Origin: Bordetella parapertussis
GTDB taxonomy: Bacteria > Pseudomonadota > Gammaproteobacteria > Burkholderiales > JACQAP01
Assembly: GCA_945900965.1 (NCBI GenBank)
Contig: CAMDKM010000005.1
Location: 1 to 64,000 of the forward strand
Reading direction: 5' to 3'
Length of the DNA stretch: 64,000 nt
Both the position numbers and the translations under genes were made by a program. Below, piece after piece: positions 8,016 through 17,243 of this stretch (positions are counted from its first letter, which is position 1; each line of letters begins with the position of its first letter). The notes below the pieces were generated by a model. It did not search any database, was not told the DNA's origin, and saw nothing but the letters and a program-made list of their open reading frames with translations.

Positions 8016-10078
8016 TGTGTTCCTCCACTCATCGAAATTGATGATGCCACAACCTCGCTCATCCCGTGGTGGCGCAGAAGCGCATCGATGTTGGGTTCGC
8101 GGCCACGAAATGCAACGAAAGATTCCAGCGCCGGGCGACTGCCGCCGCTGCCCAGCACCTCGTTGCGAAAGCGCTGCCCGGTGGAGGCGTTCAGAACCCC
8201 GGTTTCCTCAAACAAGCTATAGGCATCGGCCGACAAAACTTCCGCCCATTTGTAGCTGTAGTAGCCTGCCGCGTAACCGCCCCCGAACACATGCGAGAAA
8301 CCATTCGGCAATCGGTGATAGTCCGGCGGAAACAATACGGCGACGCGCCTGCGCACGTCGGCCAGCAGTTCAAGCACGGATTTCCCACCGTTTGGATCGT
8401 GGTTGAAGTGCAGATGTATGTCGAACAGGGCAAATTCCAATTGCCGCACGGTCTGCATACCGCTTTGAAAATTTTTCGCGGCCAGCATGCGATCGAAAAG
8501 ATCGCGCGGCAGATGCTCGCCCGACACGATATGCCGCGTCATGTCCCGCAGCACGTCCCACTCCCAGCAGAAGTTTTCCATGAACTGGCTGGGAAGTTCG
8601 ATCGCGTCCCACTCGACGCCGTTGATTCCCGAAACGCCGAATTCCTCCACCTGGGTCAGCAGATGATGAAGTCCGTGGCCGAATTCGTGGAACAGCGTGA
8701 TGACCTCATCATGGGTGAATGTCGCCGGCCCGCCGTCACCCGGCGCGGAAAAATTGCAATTCAGATAGGCCACCGGGGTCTGGATTCCCTCCGCGATTCG
8801 GCGGCGGGAAATGGCGTCATCCATCCACGCGCCGCCGCGTTTCGAAGTCCGCGCATAAAGATCCAGGTAGAAGCGACCGATCAGTTCGCCTGCTTCGGTG
8901 CGCAGGGCAAAAAATCTCACGTCGGGATGCCATGTCGCCGCCTGTTCAGGTTCGATGTTTAATCCATAGAGGGCCCGCACAACACGAAACATGCCTTCCA
9001 GTACCACGTCTTCCGGAAAATATTGCCGCAATTGCTGATCCGAAAAAGCGTATCGTGCCGCCCGCAGTTTCTCCGATGCATAGGCAATGTCCCAAGCTTC
9101 CAATTTTGCCATACCCAGATCCCTGGCCGCGAAACTGGAAAGTTCGGCCAGATCGCGCAGAGCGTAAGGCCGCGCCCGCTGCGCCAGGTTTTCGAGGAAT
9201 TCGATCACCTGTTGTGGCGAGCGGGCCATCTTGGGCTGGAGCGAGTATTCCGCGAAATTGGCGAAGCCGAGCAGCCGCGCCTGTTCCTGCCGCAGTTGCA
9301 GAATTTCCTTGAGCGTCGGCGTATTGTCCCAGCGCAAATCCCCGAACTCGGAGGCCCTCATTGCGTAACCCCGGTACATTTTCTCGCGCAGCTCCCGGTT
9401 CTCGGCATACTGCATGACAGGAAGGTAACAAGGCATGTGAAGCGTCAGCTTCCAGCCCGTTCGCCCGCCCTGCTGTGCGGCCTGCGCTGCCGCTGACATG
9501 GCCTCCGGCGGCACGCCAGCCAGCGTCGCCGAATCCTCGACCGTGATCTCAAATGCATTGGTCGAGTCGAGCAGGTTGTCATTGAACCTGGAGGACAGTG
9601 CCGCCAGCTTTTCGCTCACTTGGGCGAAACGCTGCTTGTTGTCCGGGGCCAGATCGGCCCCGCCCAGCCGGAAATCGCGCAGTTCATTTTCGATCAGCTT
9701 CCTGCGTGCCTGCGTCAGCCGGGAAAACGGCTCGGAGGCGCGCAATGCCTTGTACTTCTCGAACAATGCCGAGTTCTGACCCAGTTCGGTGAAATAGCGT
9801 GTGACGCGGGGCAGATTGGAATTGTAGGTCTCGCGCAATGCCGGGCTGTTGCTCACCGCGTTCAAATGTGCGACCTGGCCCCAGGCCCGGCGCAGGCGTT
9901 CGTTGGCATCTTGCAGCGGCGCCACAAAATTTTCCCAACTGACGGCTTGCGTATCGCTCCCCAGACGCCCCACCAGGCCCAGGTTCTGCGCGAGTAATTC
10001 ATCCAGCGCATTGGCGACCCATTCCGGCTTGAAATCGCCAAATCTGGGCAGACCGCTGAAATCCAGCAGGGGATTCAT
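8012..10078 (-). CDS. prlC: Oligopeptidase A PrlC (M3 zinc metallopeptidase)
   Basis: Cytoplasmic zinc oligopeptidase of the M3 thimet family that degrades short peptides, including cleaved signal peptides. The 688 residues match PrlC. The zinc site HEFGHGLHHLL is clear, as are downstream substrate-binding segments such as FGGGYAAGYYSYKWAEVLSAD. ATG 10078 (MNPLLDFSGLP) is the conserved start; the frame extends upstream into inverted repeat B, which ends 2 bp before the ATG and leaves no usual Shine-Dalgarno sequence. The downstream neighbour overlaps by 4 bp. Confidence 0.95.
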   Translation of the reverse strand: MNPLLDFSGLPRFGDFKPEWVANALDELLAQNLGLVGRLGSDTQAVSWENFVAPLQDANERLRRAWGQVAHLNAVSNSPALRETYNSNLPRVTRYFTELGQNSALFEKYKALRASEPFSRLTQARRKLIENELRDFRLGGADLAPDNKQRFAQVSEKLAALSSRFNDNLLDSTNAFEITVEDSATLAGVPPEAMSAAAQAAQQGGRTGWKLTLHMPCYLPVMQYAENRELREKMYRGYAMRASEFGDLRWDNTPTLKEILQLRQEQARLLGFANFAEYSLQPKMARSPQQVIEFLENLAQRARPYALRDLAELSSFAARDLGMAKLEAWDIAYASEKLRAARYAFSDQQLRQYFPEDVVLEGMFRVVRALYGLNIEPEQAATWHPDVRFFALRTEAGELIGRFYLDLYARTSKRGGAWMDDAISRRRIAEGIQTPVAYLNCNFSAPGDGGPATFTHDEVITLFHEFGHGLHHLLTQVEEFGVSGINGVEWDAIELPSQFMENFCWEWDVLRDMTRHIVSGEHLPRDLFDRMLAAKNFQSGMQTVRQLEFALFDIHLHFNHDPNGGKSVLELLADVRRRVAVLFPPDYHRLPNGFSHVFGGGYAAGYYSYKWAEVLSADAYSLFEETGVLNASTGQRFRNEVLGSGGSRPALESFVAFRGREPNIDALLRHHGMSEVVASSISMSGGTQ

Positions 10079-10079
10079 C

Positions 10080-10244
10080 TTAAAAAAAGCGATTGAACCA
10101 CAGAGGCACCGAGAACACGGAGAAAAAACAATTCCTGCTTCTGTCCGCGTGCTCACCAGAAAGGTGAGCACGGTCGGCAGGGCAACCGATTGAAATATCG
10201 GTCTTCTCTGTGCCTCTGTGTCTCTGTGGTGCGGTTTTTAGGTT
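10080..10244. repeat. Intergenic inverted repeat, CACAGAG arm type (copy B)
   Basis: Same family as the copy at 3293-3459 but in the opposite orientation. The arm GAACCACAGAGGCACCGAGA faces CTCTGTGTCTCTGTGGTGCG, and the interior again holds the TCACC...GGTGAG hairpin (GCTCACCAGAAAGGTGAGC). It fills the gap between the start of prlC and the end of pyrC'. Confidence 0.85.
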
Positions 10245-10247
10245 CAT

Positions 10248-11522
10248 TCAGCCTTCGTGAACCACATGACCATCAACTACGGTATACCGCACCTTGCCCT
10301 TAAGTTCGAACCCGGCGAAAGGAGTGTTCTTGCCCTGGCTCTTCAACGCCTGCGCTTCGACCTTCCAGCGCGCCGAGGGGTCGAATATGCATAGATCGGC
10401 GGCGTCCCCAAGCCGCAGGCCTCCCGCCTGAATATTCAGAATACGGGCCGGCTCGCAGGTGATTTTCGCCAGTGCCGCGCTCAATGGCACACCCGTTTCT
10501 TCCGACCATTTCAAAATCAGCGGCAGCAACAGTTCGACTCCGGTTGCACCGCGTTCCGACTCTCCGAACGGCAATTGTTTTGCATCTTCATCGACAGGCG
10601 TGTGATCCGAGCAGACCGCGTCGATGGTGCCGTCCTCGATCCCGCGCCGCAGGGCATCCCGGTCTCTTGGGCTGCGAAGTGGCGGCACCAAATGGCAATT
10701 GGCGTCGAAGAAACCGATATCCATTTCGCTTAAGTGAATATGATGGACCGATACGTCGCAACTCAGCTTCATGCCCTCGGCCTTGGCCCGTCGCACCATG
10801 TCGACACCTTCCGCGCTGGACAGCCGGCACAGATGAACGCTGGCCGCGGTTTCGCGCGCCAGCATCAGAATGGTGGCCAAGGCGACGGTCTCGGCGACGA
10901 CAGGAATGGGCGCCAACCCCAGCCGGGTGGCAACCTGTCCGTCATGGGCCACCCCATCTCCCGCCAGGGCAACGTCACTCGGACGCAACCAGACCGGGAA
11001 CCCAAAAGTGCTTGCGTACTGCATGGCGCGCAGCAGTACCTGGTTATTTGCCAGGGCCGCGTCGGCCTGCGAAAAGCCCACGCAGCCCGCTTCGACCAAT
11101 TCGGCCATCTCCGTGAGCTTCTCGCCCTTCAAGGCCAGGGTCAGGGCGCCCAGGGGATAAACATGCGCCTGATTGAGATTGCGTGCCCGGTGTTTGAGCA
11201 TCTCCACCAATCCGGGCTCATCGAGCGGCGGATCGGTATCGGGCGGGCAGGCCAGCGACGTCACCCCACCTGCTACTGCCGCCGACATTTCGCTTTCCAG
11301 GGTGGCCTTGTACTCATAACCGGGCTCGCGTAACCGAACCGACAAGTCCACCAGGCCCGGACAGATCACCAATGAACGGGCATCGATCGTTCGCGCGGGG
11401 CGAAATCCGGCGGGCGCGCTACCCAGCCCGACAATTTTTCCGCCATCGATAAAGACATCCTGAATTTTGTCCGCCCCGCTCGCGGGATCAATGACCCGCC
11501 CTCCGCTGAGATGCAGGCTCAT
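10248..11522 (-). CDS. pyrC: Dihydroorotase-like PyrC', probably non-catalytic
   Basis: A 424-residue amidohydrolase of the class I dihydroorotase type, overlapping the end of pyrB by 4 bp. Active dihydroorotases carry the metal-binding HxH in a DxHxHLREPG motif; here the motif reads [10 protein letters not shown], with Ser61 and Arg63 where the histidines should be. Later motifs are also altered (SDHTPVDE instead of a DHAPH-type motif). This fits the PyrC' (PyrX) proteins of pyrBC' pairs, in which an inactive dihydroorotase is a structural partner of aspartate transcarbamoylase. A separate active dihydroorotase would be expected elsewhere in the genome. Confidence 0.85.
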   Translation of the reverse strand: MSLHLSGGRVIDPASGADKIQDVFIDGGKIVGLGSAPAGFRPARTIDARSLVICPGLVDLSVRLREPGYEYKATLESEMSAAVAGGVTSLACPPDTDPPLDEPGLVEMLKHRARNLNQAHVYPLGALTLALKGEKLTEMAELVEAGCVGFSQADAALANNQVLLRAMQYASTFGFPVWLRPSDVALAGDGVAHDGQVATRLGLAPIPVVAETVALATILMLARETAASVHLCRLSSAEGVDMVRRAKAEGMKLSCDVSVHHIHLSEMDIGFFDANCHLVPPLRSPRDRDALRRGIEDGTIDAVCSDHTPVDEDAKQLPFGESERGATGVELLLPLILKWSEETGVPLSAALAKITCEPARILNIQAGGLRLGDAADLCIFDPSARWKVEAQALKSQGKNTPFAGFELKGKVRYTVVDGHVVHEG

Positions 11523-12472
11523 GCGTTACCCGCCAGGATGGACATGACCGCCATGCGCACCGCAATGCCAAAGGTCACTTGCGGAAGAATGACCGACTGT
11601 TTGCCGTCAGCAACATTCGAATCGATTTCGATCCCTCGATTCATTGGGCCCGGATGCATGACGATGGCGTCGGGTTTTGCATGAGCCAGTTTTTCCGCCG
11701 TCAGCCCGTAGGACTTGAAAAACTCCTGGGCCGAGGGCAACAGGGCGCCGTTCATGCGCTCGTTTTGCAGGCGCAGCATGATGACGACATCCACGCCTCG
11801 AAGTCCCTGCGCCATGTCGTGAAATTGCCGTACGCCGAGTTCTGCCACGTGTGAAGGGATCAGCGTCCGTGGACCGATCACCCGCACTTCGGGCACGCCC
11901 AGAGTAGTCAAGGCATGAATCTGCGATCGCGCTACCCGCGAATGAATGATGTCTCCGACGATCGCCACCGAGAGCGCCGAAAAATCCTTTTTGTAATGCC
12001 GGATGGTGAACATGTCCAGCAGCCCCTGGGTCGGATGCGCATGCCGGCCATCGCCGGCATTGATCACATGAATATAAGGTGCCACGTGACGCGCGATCAG
12101 ATGCGCGGCGCCGCTTTGCGCATGCCTGACCACGAACATGTCGGCATGCATGGCAGACAGGTTGGCTACCGTATCGAGCAGCGTCTCTCCCTTGCTGTGC
12201 GAAGACGTGCCGACATTGAGATTGATGACATCGGCCGACAATCGTTTGGCGGCAATCTCGAAAGTGGTGCGGGTACGGGTCGAAGGCTCGAAAAACAGGT
12301 TAAATACCGATTTCCCCCGCAGCAGCGGGACCTTCTTGATTTCCCGCTCCGCCACCGACAGGAAAGAGTGTGCGGTATCCAGCACCTGAATCAGAATCTC
12401 GCGTGGCAAGCCCTCGATCGTCAGCAAGTGGTGCAAGGTCCCGTCGGCGTTCAGTTGCGGATTGGCGGCCAT
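11519..12472 (-). CDS. pyrB: Aspartate carbamoyltransferase catalytic chain PyrB
   Basis: Condenses carbamoyl phosphate and aspartate in the second step of pyrimidine synthesis. 317 residues. The carbamoyl phosphate loop [12 protein letters not shown] (residues 61-72) and the [12 protein letters not shown] segment are intact. The gene is packed between pyrR (3-bp gap) and pyrC' (4-bp overlap). The complex is presumably the PyrB/PyrC' dodecamer type, because no pyrI is present here. Confidence 0.96.
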   Translation of the reverse strand: MAANPQLNADGTLHHLLTIEGLPREILIQVLDTAHSFLSVAEREIKKVPLLRGKSVFNLFFEPSTRTRTTFEIAAKRLSADVINLNVGTSSHSKGETLLDTVANLSAMHADMFVVRHAQSGAAHLIARHVAPYIHVINAGDGRHAHPTQGLLDMFTIRHYKKDFSALSVAIVGDIIHSRVARSQIHALTTLGVPEVRVIGPRTLIPSHVAELGVRQFHDMAQGLRGVDVVIMLRLQNERMNGALLPSAQEFFKSYGLTAEKLAHAKPDAIVMHPGPMNRGIEIDSNVADGKQSVILPQVTFGIAVRMAVMSILAGNA

Positions 12473-12475
12473 TAA

Positions 12476-12988
12476 TTATTTGCGCTCCACGCTTGGGCGC
12501 GCACTCAAGGTCAGCGCCAGACGACCGGCCTCATCGCGTTCCAACTCAATCTGCTCATTGGCACCGACTGCCACCTGGGCGCCGACAAATTGCGGCGCCA
12601 CCGGCAACTCGCGTCCGCCGCGGTCGACCAGCGCCGCAAGACGCACCCGCCGGGGTCTGCCGTAGTCGAAGAGCTGGTTCAGGGCGGCGCGTATGGTGCG
12701 CCCGGTGTACAGAACATCATCGACCAGAACAACTTCCGCATCGTCCACCGAAAAAGGGATTTGCGAGGGCTTGACCGAGGCGTGAAGGCCACGGCTTTGG
12801 AAATCGTCGCGGTAAAAAGACACGTCGATGATGCCGATGCGCTGCGTCATGCCGAGCAATCGGTTCAAGCGTTCGGCCACCCACACGCCGCCGGTTCGAA
12901 TGCCGATCAGCAACGTATCAGCTTGCACCTGCGGCCGCATGGTGTCCGCCAGCTTCGTCAGGAGGGTTTCGGCGTCAGGAAGAGGCAC
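12476..12988 (-). CDS. pyrR: PyrR: pyrimidine regulator / uracil phosphoribosyltransferase
   Basis: A PRTase-fold protein of about 170 residues. The PRPP-binding motif VVLVDDVLYTGRT and the LIGIRTGGVWVAERL segment identify PyrR. The frame is open to 13042, but the GTG at 12988 (then PLPDAETLLTKLA) is a better start: it matches the family N terminus, has AGAAG upstream, and gives a 14-bp overlap with ruvX instead of 68 bp. Position at the head of pyrRBC' fits pyrimidine control. In many proteobacteria RNA attenuation by PyrR is not established. Confidence 0.9.
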   Translation of the reverse strand: MPLPDAETLLTKLADTMRPQVQADTLLIGIRTGGVWVAERLNRLLGMTQRIGIIDVSFYRDDFQSRGLHASVKPSQIPFSVDDAEVVLVDDVLYTGRTIRAALNQLFDYGRPRRVRLAALVDRGGRELPVAPQFVGAQVAVGANEQIELERDEAGRLALTLSARPSVERK

Positions 12989-13454
12989 GGCGGCTTCTAA
13001 AAAAGGAATCGAGTATCGCTTTGGCTGCCAGTTGATCGACATGCATTTTGATTTGGGCCGCGCTCAATCCGCTGTCCCGTGCATCCTGCTCAGCTTCGGC
13101 GGAGGTCAGCCTTTCGTCCTCCAACGCGATTTCGATGCCGAAGCGGCCATGAAGTCTCCGGGCGAATTTTCTGGCCAGCTCCGTCATCTGGTGCTCGGTA
13201 CCGTCCATCCGGCGCGGCAGTCCCACCACCAGCAGCACCGGACGCCATTCATCGATCAAAGCCGCTATCCGGGAAAACCTCGGTTGGGTGGCGACGGCGT
13301 CTATGGTTTCCACCGGATGGGCGATGCCAAGGGCCAGTTCGCCCACCGCAACCCCGATACGACGCTCGCCAAAATCGAAGGCCAGCACCGTGCCCGAAAC
13401 ACATTGGGTCGGTTTTTCGGTTTCGACTTCGCGCGCCCCCGCCGCTATCAACAC
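12975..13454 (-). CDS. ruvX: Putative pre-16S rRNA nuclease YqgF (RuvX)
   Basis: RNase H-like protein of the YqgF family, implicated in 16S rRNA 5' end maturation. The diagnostic opening VLAFDFGERRIGVAVGE is present near residues 23-39, with the metal-binding Asp in FDFG; LVVGLPRRMDGTE and DERLTSAEA are later family motifs. The GTG start at 13454 gives about 20 residues before the conserved core, and a shorter start at an internal GTG is possible. It lies 18 bp after yqgE, a pairing found widely in proteobacteria. Confidence 0.92.
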   Translation of the reverse strand: MLIAAGAREVETEKPTQCVSGTVLAFDFGERRIGVAVGELALGIAHPVETIDAVATQPRFSRIAALIDEWRPVLLVVGLPRRMDGTEHQMTELARKFARRLHGRFGIEIALEDERLTSAEAEQDARDSGLSAAQIKMHVDQLAAKAILDSFFRSRRASS

Positions 13455-13472
13455 GTCCTGCGCCGCACAGAC

Positions 13473-14039
13473 TCAAGCATGTCCCGCTTCCTCCGACAGG
13501 CAGGTGGGATCCACGCCGAGCAAACTCATGGCCGCCCCGAAACGTTGTTCCGGAGGCAGGTCGAATATGACTGTGGGCACTGCCTGCACCGTCAACCAGG
13601 CATTTTGTCCCAGTTCAACTTCCAACTGGCCGGGCGCCCAGCCGGCGTAGCCGAGCGACACCAGCACATTGCCCCGCCCCGGGCCCGCCCCACTGCCTAG
13701 AGCCTGCAAAATATCGCGGGAGGTGGTCAGGCCAACAGCTCCCTTTACCGACAGGGTCGATTGCCACTCGCCGACCGGACGATGCAGGACAAAGCCCCGG
13801 TCAACCTGCACGGGGCCGCCGAAATAAACCGGCAACTCCCCCAGTTCCGGGGTCCCCAAGGGAATCTCCACCTGTTCGAACAGCGTGTCGAGGGTCATGT
13901 CGGTCGGTCGATTCACCACCACGCCGAGCGCACCTTGCTCGTTATGTTCGCAGATGAATGTCAGGGACTTCGCAAAATGGGGATCAACCATGTTGGGCAT
14001 GGCGATCAGGAAATGATTGGTGAGGTTGACGTTCTGCAT
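13473..14039 (-). CDS. YqgE/AlgH family protein (UPF0301)
   Basis: A 188-residue member of the YqgE/AlgH family. The conserved opening [21 protein letters not shown] and the segments [10 protein letters not shown] and [15 protein letters not shown] are typical. There is no enzyme motif, and the molecular function of the family is unsettled. It heads the yqgE-ruvX-pyrR-pyrB-pyrC' run, which is common in betaproteobacteria. Inverted repeat C lies upstream, between it and the divergent sigma factor gene. Confidence 0.92.
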   Translation of the reverse strand: MQNVNLTNHFLIAMPNMVDPHFAKSLTFICEHNEQGALGVVVNRPTDMTLDTLFEQVEIPLGTPELGELPVYFGGPVQVDRGFVLHRPVGEWQSTLSVKGAVGLTTSRDILQALGSGAGPGRGNVLVSLGYAGWAPGQLEVELGQNAWLTVQAVPTVIFDLPPEQRFGAAMSLLGVDPTCLSEEAGHA

Positions 14040-14111
14040 GGAAAGCTCGCCGCCATTTTACCCGGACGCGAGCCCGGCACCAAACCCGCGCCTCGCCTAT
14101 AATCGCCACAA

Positions 14112-14270
14112 AAGGCAATTGAATCACGGAGGGCACGGTGTACACGGAGCAAATCCAAGTACTTATATTGCTCTGGCCTCTCACCCAGAGGGTACAAGTG
14201 CAAAGAAAATAATCTCAACGTCTTACTCCGTGATCTCCGTGTTCTCCGTGATTCAACAGCTTTTCTTAGG
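14112..14270. repeat. Intergenic inverted repeat, CACGGAG arm type (copy C)
   Basis: The left arm contains TTGAATCACGGAGGGCACGG and the right arm ends CTCCGTGTTCTCCGTGATTCAA. The interior (TATTGCTCTGGCCTCTCACC...) is shared with copies at 21031-21218, 48747-48905 and, inverted, 38751-38910. It sits between the divergent genes yqgE and the sigma factor. Confidence 0.85.
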
Positions 14271-14325
14271 ATAATCCGGGGCGCGTTACGCAAATTGCGA
14301 TCGAAGCAGGCTTCAAGGGGAAAAT

Positions 14326-14892
14326 CTGGCTACTCAACTCGAATTGTCGAATTTCCTCCAGGAAGTTGAGCGGCGCGCGTACAAGCAGGCACTTTACGCG
14401 GTTCGGGATCGGCATGTTTCCCTGGACATTGTCCAGGACGCCATGCTGAAACTGACGAATCATTACGCGGATCGTCCGCCGGCCGAGCTACCGCTGTTGT
14501 TTCAGCGAATTCTGCAAAATACCATTCGGGACTTTTACCGGCGCCAGAAGGTTCGCTCATTATGGACCACGCTGTTTTCCACCCTGCGGCCGCGCGACGC
14601 GGACGAAGACTACGACCCGCTGGAACACATGGAGTCCGATGGGCCGGGTGGTAGGGGCGACAGTCCGGCGGATCGCTTTGAACGCACGCAAACTGCGGGA
14701 CTGATTGAAAAAGGCCTGGAAAAACTGCCTCCCCGTCAACGACAGGCATTTTTGTTGCGTTACTGGGAAGAACTCGATGTCGCCGAAACCGCCGCCGCCA
14801 TGGGATGCTCGGAAGGCAGCGTCAAAACCCATTGCTCGCGCGCCACTCATGCGCTGGCCGTGTTTCTGAAGGACAAGGGAATCGAACCATGA
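14326..14892 (+). CDS. ECF-type RNA polymerase sigma factor
   Basis: Sigma-70 family protein with region 2 (ALYAVRDRHVSLDIVQDAMLKL) and a region 4 helix-turn-helix (LPPRQRQAFLLRYWEELDVAETAAAMGCSEGSVKTH, residues numbered from either start). A TTG at 14344 gives 182 residues. Six codons upstream a CTG at 14326 follows AAGGGG by about 5 nt and would give a MATQLELSNFL-like N terminus, so a rare CTG start is preferred here with moderate confidence. The stop overlaps the next ATG (ATGA). Clustered with DUF3619, DUF3106 and RDD genes as in other betaproteobacteria. Confidence 0.88.
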   Translation: MATQLELSNFLQEVERRAYKQALYAVRDRHVSLDIVQDAMLKLTNHYADRPPAELPLLFQRILQNTIRDFYRRQKVRSLWTTLFSTLRPRDADEDYDPLEHMESDGPGGRGDSPADRFERTQTAGLIEKGLEKLPPRQRQAFLLRYWEELDVAETAAAMGCSEGSVKTHCSRATHALAVFLKDKGIEP

Positions 14893-15266
14893 ATGAAGAC
14901 GATCTCGCCCGTAAGATCGTGGCGAGGCTTAGCGACCATCTGGATGATCTGCCGCAGCCGATTTTGCAACGCCTGCGCGCGGTGCGCGAAGGAGCCCTCG
15001 CAAAAACACGTCCGATCGCGCCGCGGCCCGCAAAAGCTCGCTTCGGCGGCGGCCTGCCGGGGCTTGCACCGCGCCTGGCGCTGTCGGCCGCCGTTATTAT
15101 TGCCACCGTTGCGGGATTGGTTTACTGGCAGGTATCCCCTCACATGGAAGACGACCCGGAAGCGGGAATGCTGGCCGGCGAACTTCCCATTCACGCTTAC
15201 ATCGACCCGGGCTTTGAAACTTGGTTGCAAAACGCCTCACATTCGCCACCGCAGCCTGCGCGCTGA
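14889..15266 (+). CDS. DUF3619 family membrane protein
   Basis: 125 residues. A soluble N-terminal part (DDLARKIVARLSDHLDDLP) is followed by one membrane segment (LALSAAVIIATVAGLVYW, about residues 64-83) and a short acidic C-terminal part. Its position immediately after the ECF sigma gene, sharing ATGA, and the single-span topology suggest an anti-sigma-like partner. This is inference from position, as the DUF has no established role. The reading frame opens earlier, but ATG 14889 is the family start. Confidence 0.85.
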   Translation: MNEDDLARKIVARLSDHLDDLPQPILQRLRAVREGALAKTRPIAPRPAKARFGGGLPGLAPRLALSAAVIIATVAGLVYWQVSPHMEDDPEAGMLAGELPIHAYIDPGFETWLQNASHSPPQPAR

Positions 15267-15652
15267 TCCTATGGGCGGCAACATCCACTTTTGCGGATGA
15301 TGCCCCGGCGCAGCCCGTTTCTGCGTGGTCGGAACTTACGCCGACCGTCAGAAATGTGCTCGCGCCCCTCGAATCCCAGTGGGATACGCTGGACCCTGAA
15401 AGCCGGCGCCGCTGGCTGCGGGTCGCCGAGCGTTACCCGGCCATGCCGCCCGAGCGGCAGCAGCGAATCCAACAGCGTATGGTCGAGTGGGCTGCACTCA
15501 GCCCCGAAGGGCGCGCCAAGGCACGCGAACGATATCGTAAGCTCCCCCCGGGGCAACGCCGGGATCTGCGTCAACGCTGGGAGGAATACCAGCAATTACC
15601 GGAAGACCAGCGAAAGAAATTGCGCGAAGGTGCGGCGCCGGACAAACAGTGA
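15221..15652 (+). CDS. DUF3106 exported protein
   Basis: 143 residues starting at a TTG inside the end of the DUF3619 gene. A signal peptide (LTFATAACALILWAATSTFA) is followed by repeated W-x-x-L-x-P/P-x-x-R-Q-R motifs (WSELTPTVRNVLAPL, YPAMPPERQQRIQQR, YRKLPPGQRRDLRQRW). The spacing suggests two or three copies of a helical unit characteristic of DUF3106. Its function is unknown. It overlaps the RDD gene by 4 bp, so the four genes form one transcription unit. Confidence 0.85.
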   Translation: MVAKRLTFATAACALILWAATSTFADDAPAQPVSAWSELTPTVRNVLAPLESQWDTLDPESRRRWLRVAERYPAMPPERQQRIQQRMVEWAALSPEGRAKARERYRKLPPGQRRDLRQRWEEYQQLPEDQRKKLREGAAPDKQ

Positions 15653-16107
15653 AGGCCGATGTCGCCCCGGAGGTCAGCCAGCCAGAACATACGGCCCGAT
15701 TGATCCCCCGCCTGCTAAGCATGGCCTACGAAGCGGTATTGCTGATCGCCATCCTGTTCGTGGCGTCTTATTTGTTCCTGAGCGTTGCCCGGGATGCGCA
15801 AAGCGGCGCACTTCGCATCGCCCATCAACTTTACCTGTTCACCGTTTGCGGAATTTATTTCGTCTTTTGCTGGGTGCGCGGCGGACAGACATTGCCAATG
15901 AAGACTTGGCGATTAAAACTGGTTTGCCGTGACGACAAAAGCCTTGAAGTATGGAGGGCAGTCGCTCGTTACCTGGCAGCCGTACCCGGCACCGTCACCG
16001 GGCTGAGTCTGCTGTGGGCGTTTTTTGATCCGCAACGACAGTTTCTCCACGACCGCTTGGCCGGTACGCGGATCGTAGAGGTCAGAGGACTGAGGACTGA
16101 GGACTGA
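15649..16107 (+). CDS. RDD family membrane protein
   Basis: 152 residues with the RDD domain: RLIPRLLSMAYEAVLLIAILF forms the first span, GIYFVFCWVRGGQTLPMKTWRLKLV the second with its typical TLGMK-like motif, and a third span near AVPGTVTGLSLLWAF precedes HDRLAGTRIVE. GTG 15649 overlaps the DUF3106 stop. The last residues (RGLRTED) are encoded by inverted repeat P, so the natural C terminus has been extended or replaced by repeat sequence. Its role (transport or assembly) is unknown. Confidence 0.85.
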   Translation: MKADVAPEVSQPEHTARLIPRLLSMAYEAVLLIAILFVASYLFLSVARDAQSGALRIAHQLYLFTVCGIYFVFCWVRGGQTLPMKTWRLKLVCRDDKSLEVWRAVARYLAAVPGTVTGLSLLWAFFDPQRQFLHDRLAGTRIVEVRGLRTED

Positions 16108-16172
16108 AGACAGAAAATCCAACGCCTTCGCGTTTCTTCTGTCCTCTGTCTTCTGTCCTCTGATCCTCACCG
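16081..16172. repeat. Inverted repeat with period-7 arms (GAGGACT) (copy P)
   Basis: The left arm is GTCAGAGGACTGAGGACTGA plus a further unit; the right arm is CTTCTGTCCTCTGTCTTCTG followed by TCCTCTGA. The arms are near-tandem 7-bp units. It lies between the convergent RDD and lptG genes and contributes the last codons of the RDD gene. Confidence 0.8.
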
Positions 16173-17243
16173 CCTTTCAACCCTCCACATCATCCACGCG
16201 GCGGCCCCCAGAAAAACCAGGGTTGGCGTTACTGCGCTGAAAAGCGGCGGCCAGGCATTGAGCAATCCGAGGTGTCCAAACAGACGATTGACCAGGTGAA
16301 ATCCCAGGCCCAGCATGACTCCGGTAAAAATTTTCCCGCTCACGCCGCCCTCGCGCACCTGGTAATAGGCAAATGGCAGGGCCAGTACCATCATGACGAG
16401 CACGGCAAAGGGGTAGATTATTTTCGACCATAAAACAATTTCGTAGCGGGCGGTCTCCTGCCGGTTCTCGCTCAGATGCTCGATGTAAGCGTACAACTCC
16501 GACAGCGACATTTGCTCGGGCACCACCATCAGGACATTCAAAATGGACGGATTCAGCACCGAACGCCAGAAGACCTCCGGGACGTGGCTCACCGTGGTAC
16601 GGCCTTCTTCAAAGCGCGTCTGCACCATATTTTTAAGACGCCAGAGATTCTCGCTCTGGAATTCCCCTGACTGAGCCTTGCTGATGGCGCGCAATCGGTA
16701 TTCGGAATCGAATTCGTAAATTTTGACATCGTGGATCACGGTCTCCGGCATGATCCGCTGGACATTGATGAAACTGGTGTCGTCCTTTACCCACAATCCG
16801 GAGCGAAAGGACTGGGCAACAACATTGCTGGTCGTTGCCTTGAGGCGCAATTTCTGCGCGGCTTGTTCGCTGGCAGGCGCCACGAATTCGCCAATCAAAA
16901 ACGTTAGCACCGACAGCGAAACCCCGATTTGCAACAACGTCCACGCCATGCTCTGAATCGACACCCCCGAGACACGCATGACCGTGTATTCGGAGTGGGC
17001 CACCATCTGCGCAAAGGCAAACAAGGTTCCGATCAACGCCGCTATCGGCAAAACCTCATAGGCCCGGCCCGGCAAACTTAGTGCAACGTAAAACGCGGCC
17101 AACGACAACCGGTAATTGCCCCGGCCGAGGTCGCCTAGCTCCTGAATAAAATCGAAGAAACCAAACAATAGCAGCAACGCTGCGAACACCAGGCTGGTGC
17201 TCAAGAATATCTGGGTCGCCACGTATCGGCGAATGGTTCTCAT
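16167..17243 (-). CDS. lptG: LPS export permease LptG
   Basis: Inner-membrane subunit of the LptB2FG transporter that extracts lipopolysaccharide for export. 358 residues. The start MRTIRRYVATQIFLSTSLVF has the conserved YxxxxI-type N terminus and first span; a periplasmic beta-jellyroll region (about 100-260) is followed by spans including FAVLVMMVLALPFAYYQVREGG. The start is fixed by the ATGA overlap with lptF; the open frame further upstream is not part of the gene. Repeat P lies at its 3' end. Confidence 0.95.
   Translation of the reverse strand: MRTIRRYVATQIFLSTSLVFAALLLLFGFFDFIQELGDLGRGNYRLSLAAFYVALSLPGRAYEVLPIAALIGTLFAFAQMVAHSEYTVMRVSGVSIQSMAWTLLQIGVSLSVLTFLIGEFVAPASEQAAQKLRLKATTSNVVAQSFRSGLWVKDDTSFINVQRIMPETVIHDVKIYEFDSEYRLRAISKAQSGEFQSENLWRLKNMVQTRFEEGRTTVSHVPEVFWRSVLNPSILNVLMVVPEQMSLSELYAYIEHLSENRQETARYEIVLWSKIIYPFAVLVMMVLALPFAYYQVREGGVSGKIFTGVMLGLGFHLVNRLFGHLGLLNAWPPLFSAVTPTLVFLGAAAWMMWRVERR

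Noticed and set aside
14112-14270. Intergenic inverted repeats read as rho-independent terminators
   Set aside because: The stems are long and imperfect with a large interior, lack a GC-rich stem followed by a T run, and often sit just before start codons.
15913-16170. Small open frame with RGQKTEDRR-like protein
   Set aside because: The peptide is a translation of the GAGGACT-type repeat arm, not a gene.
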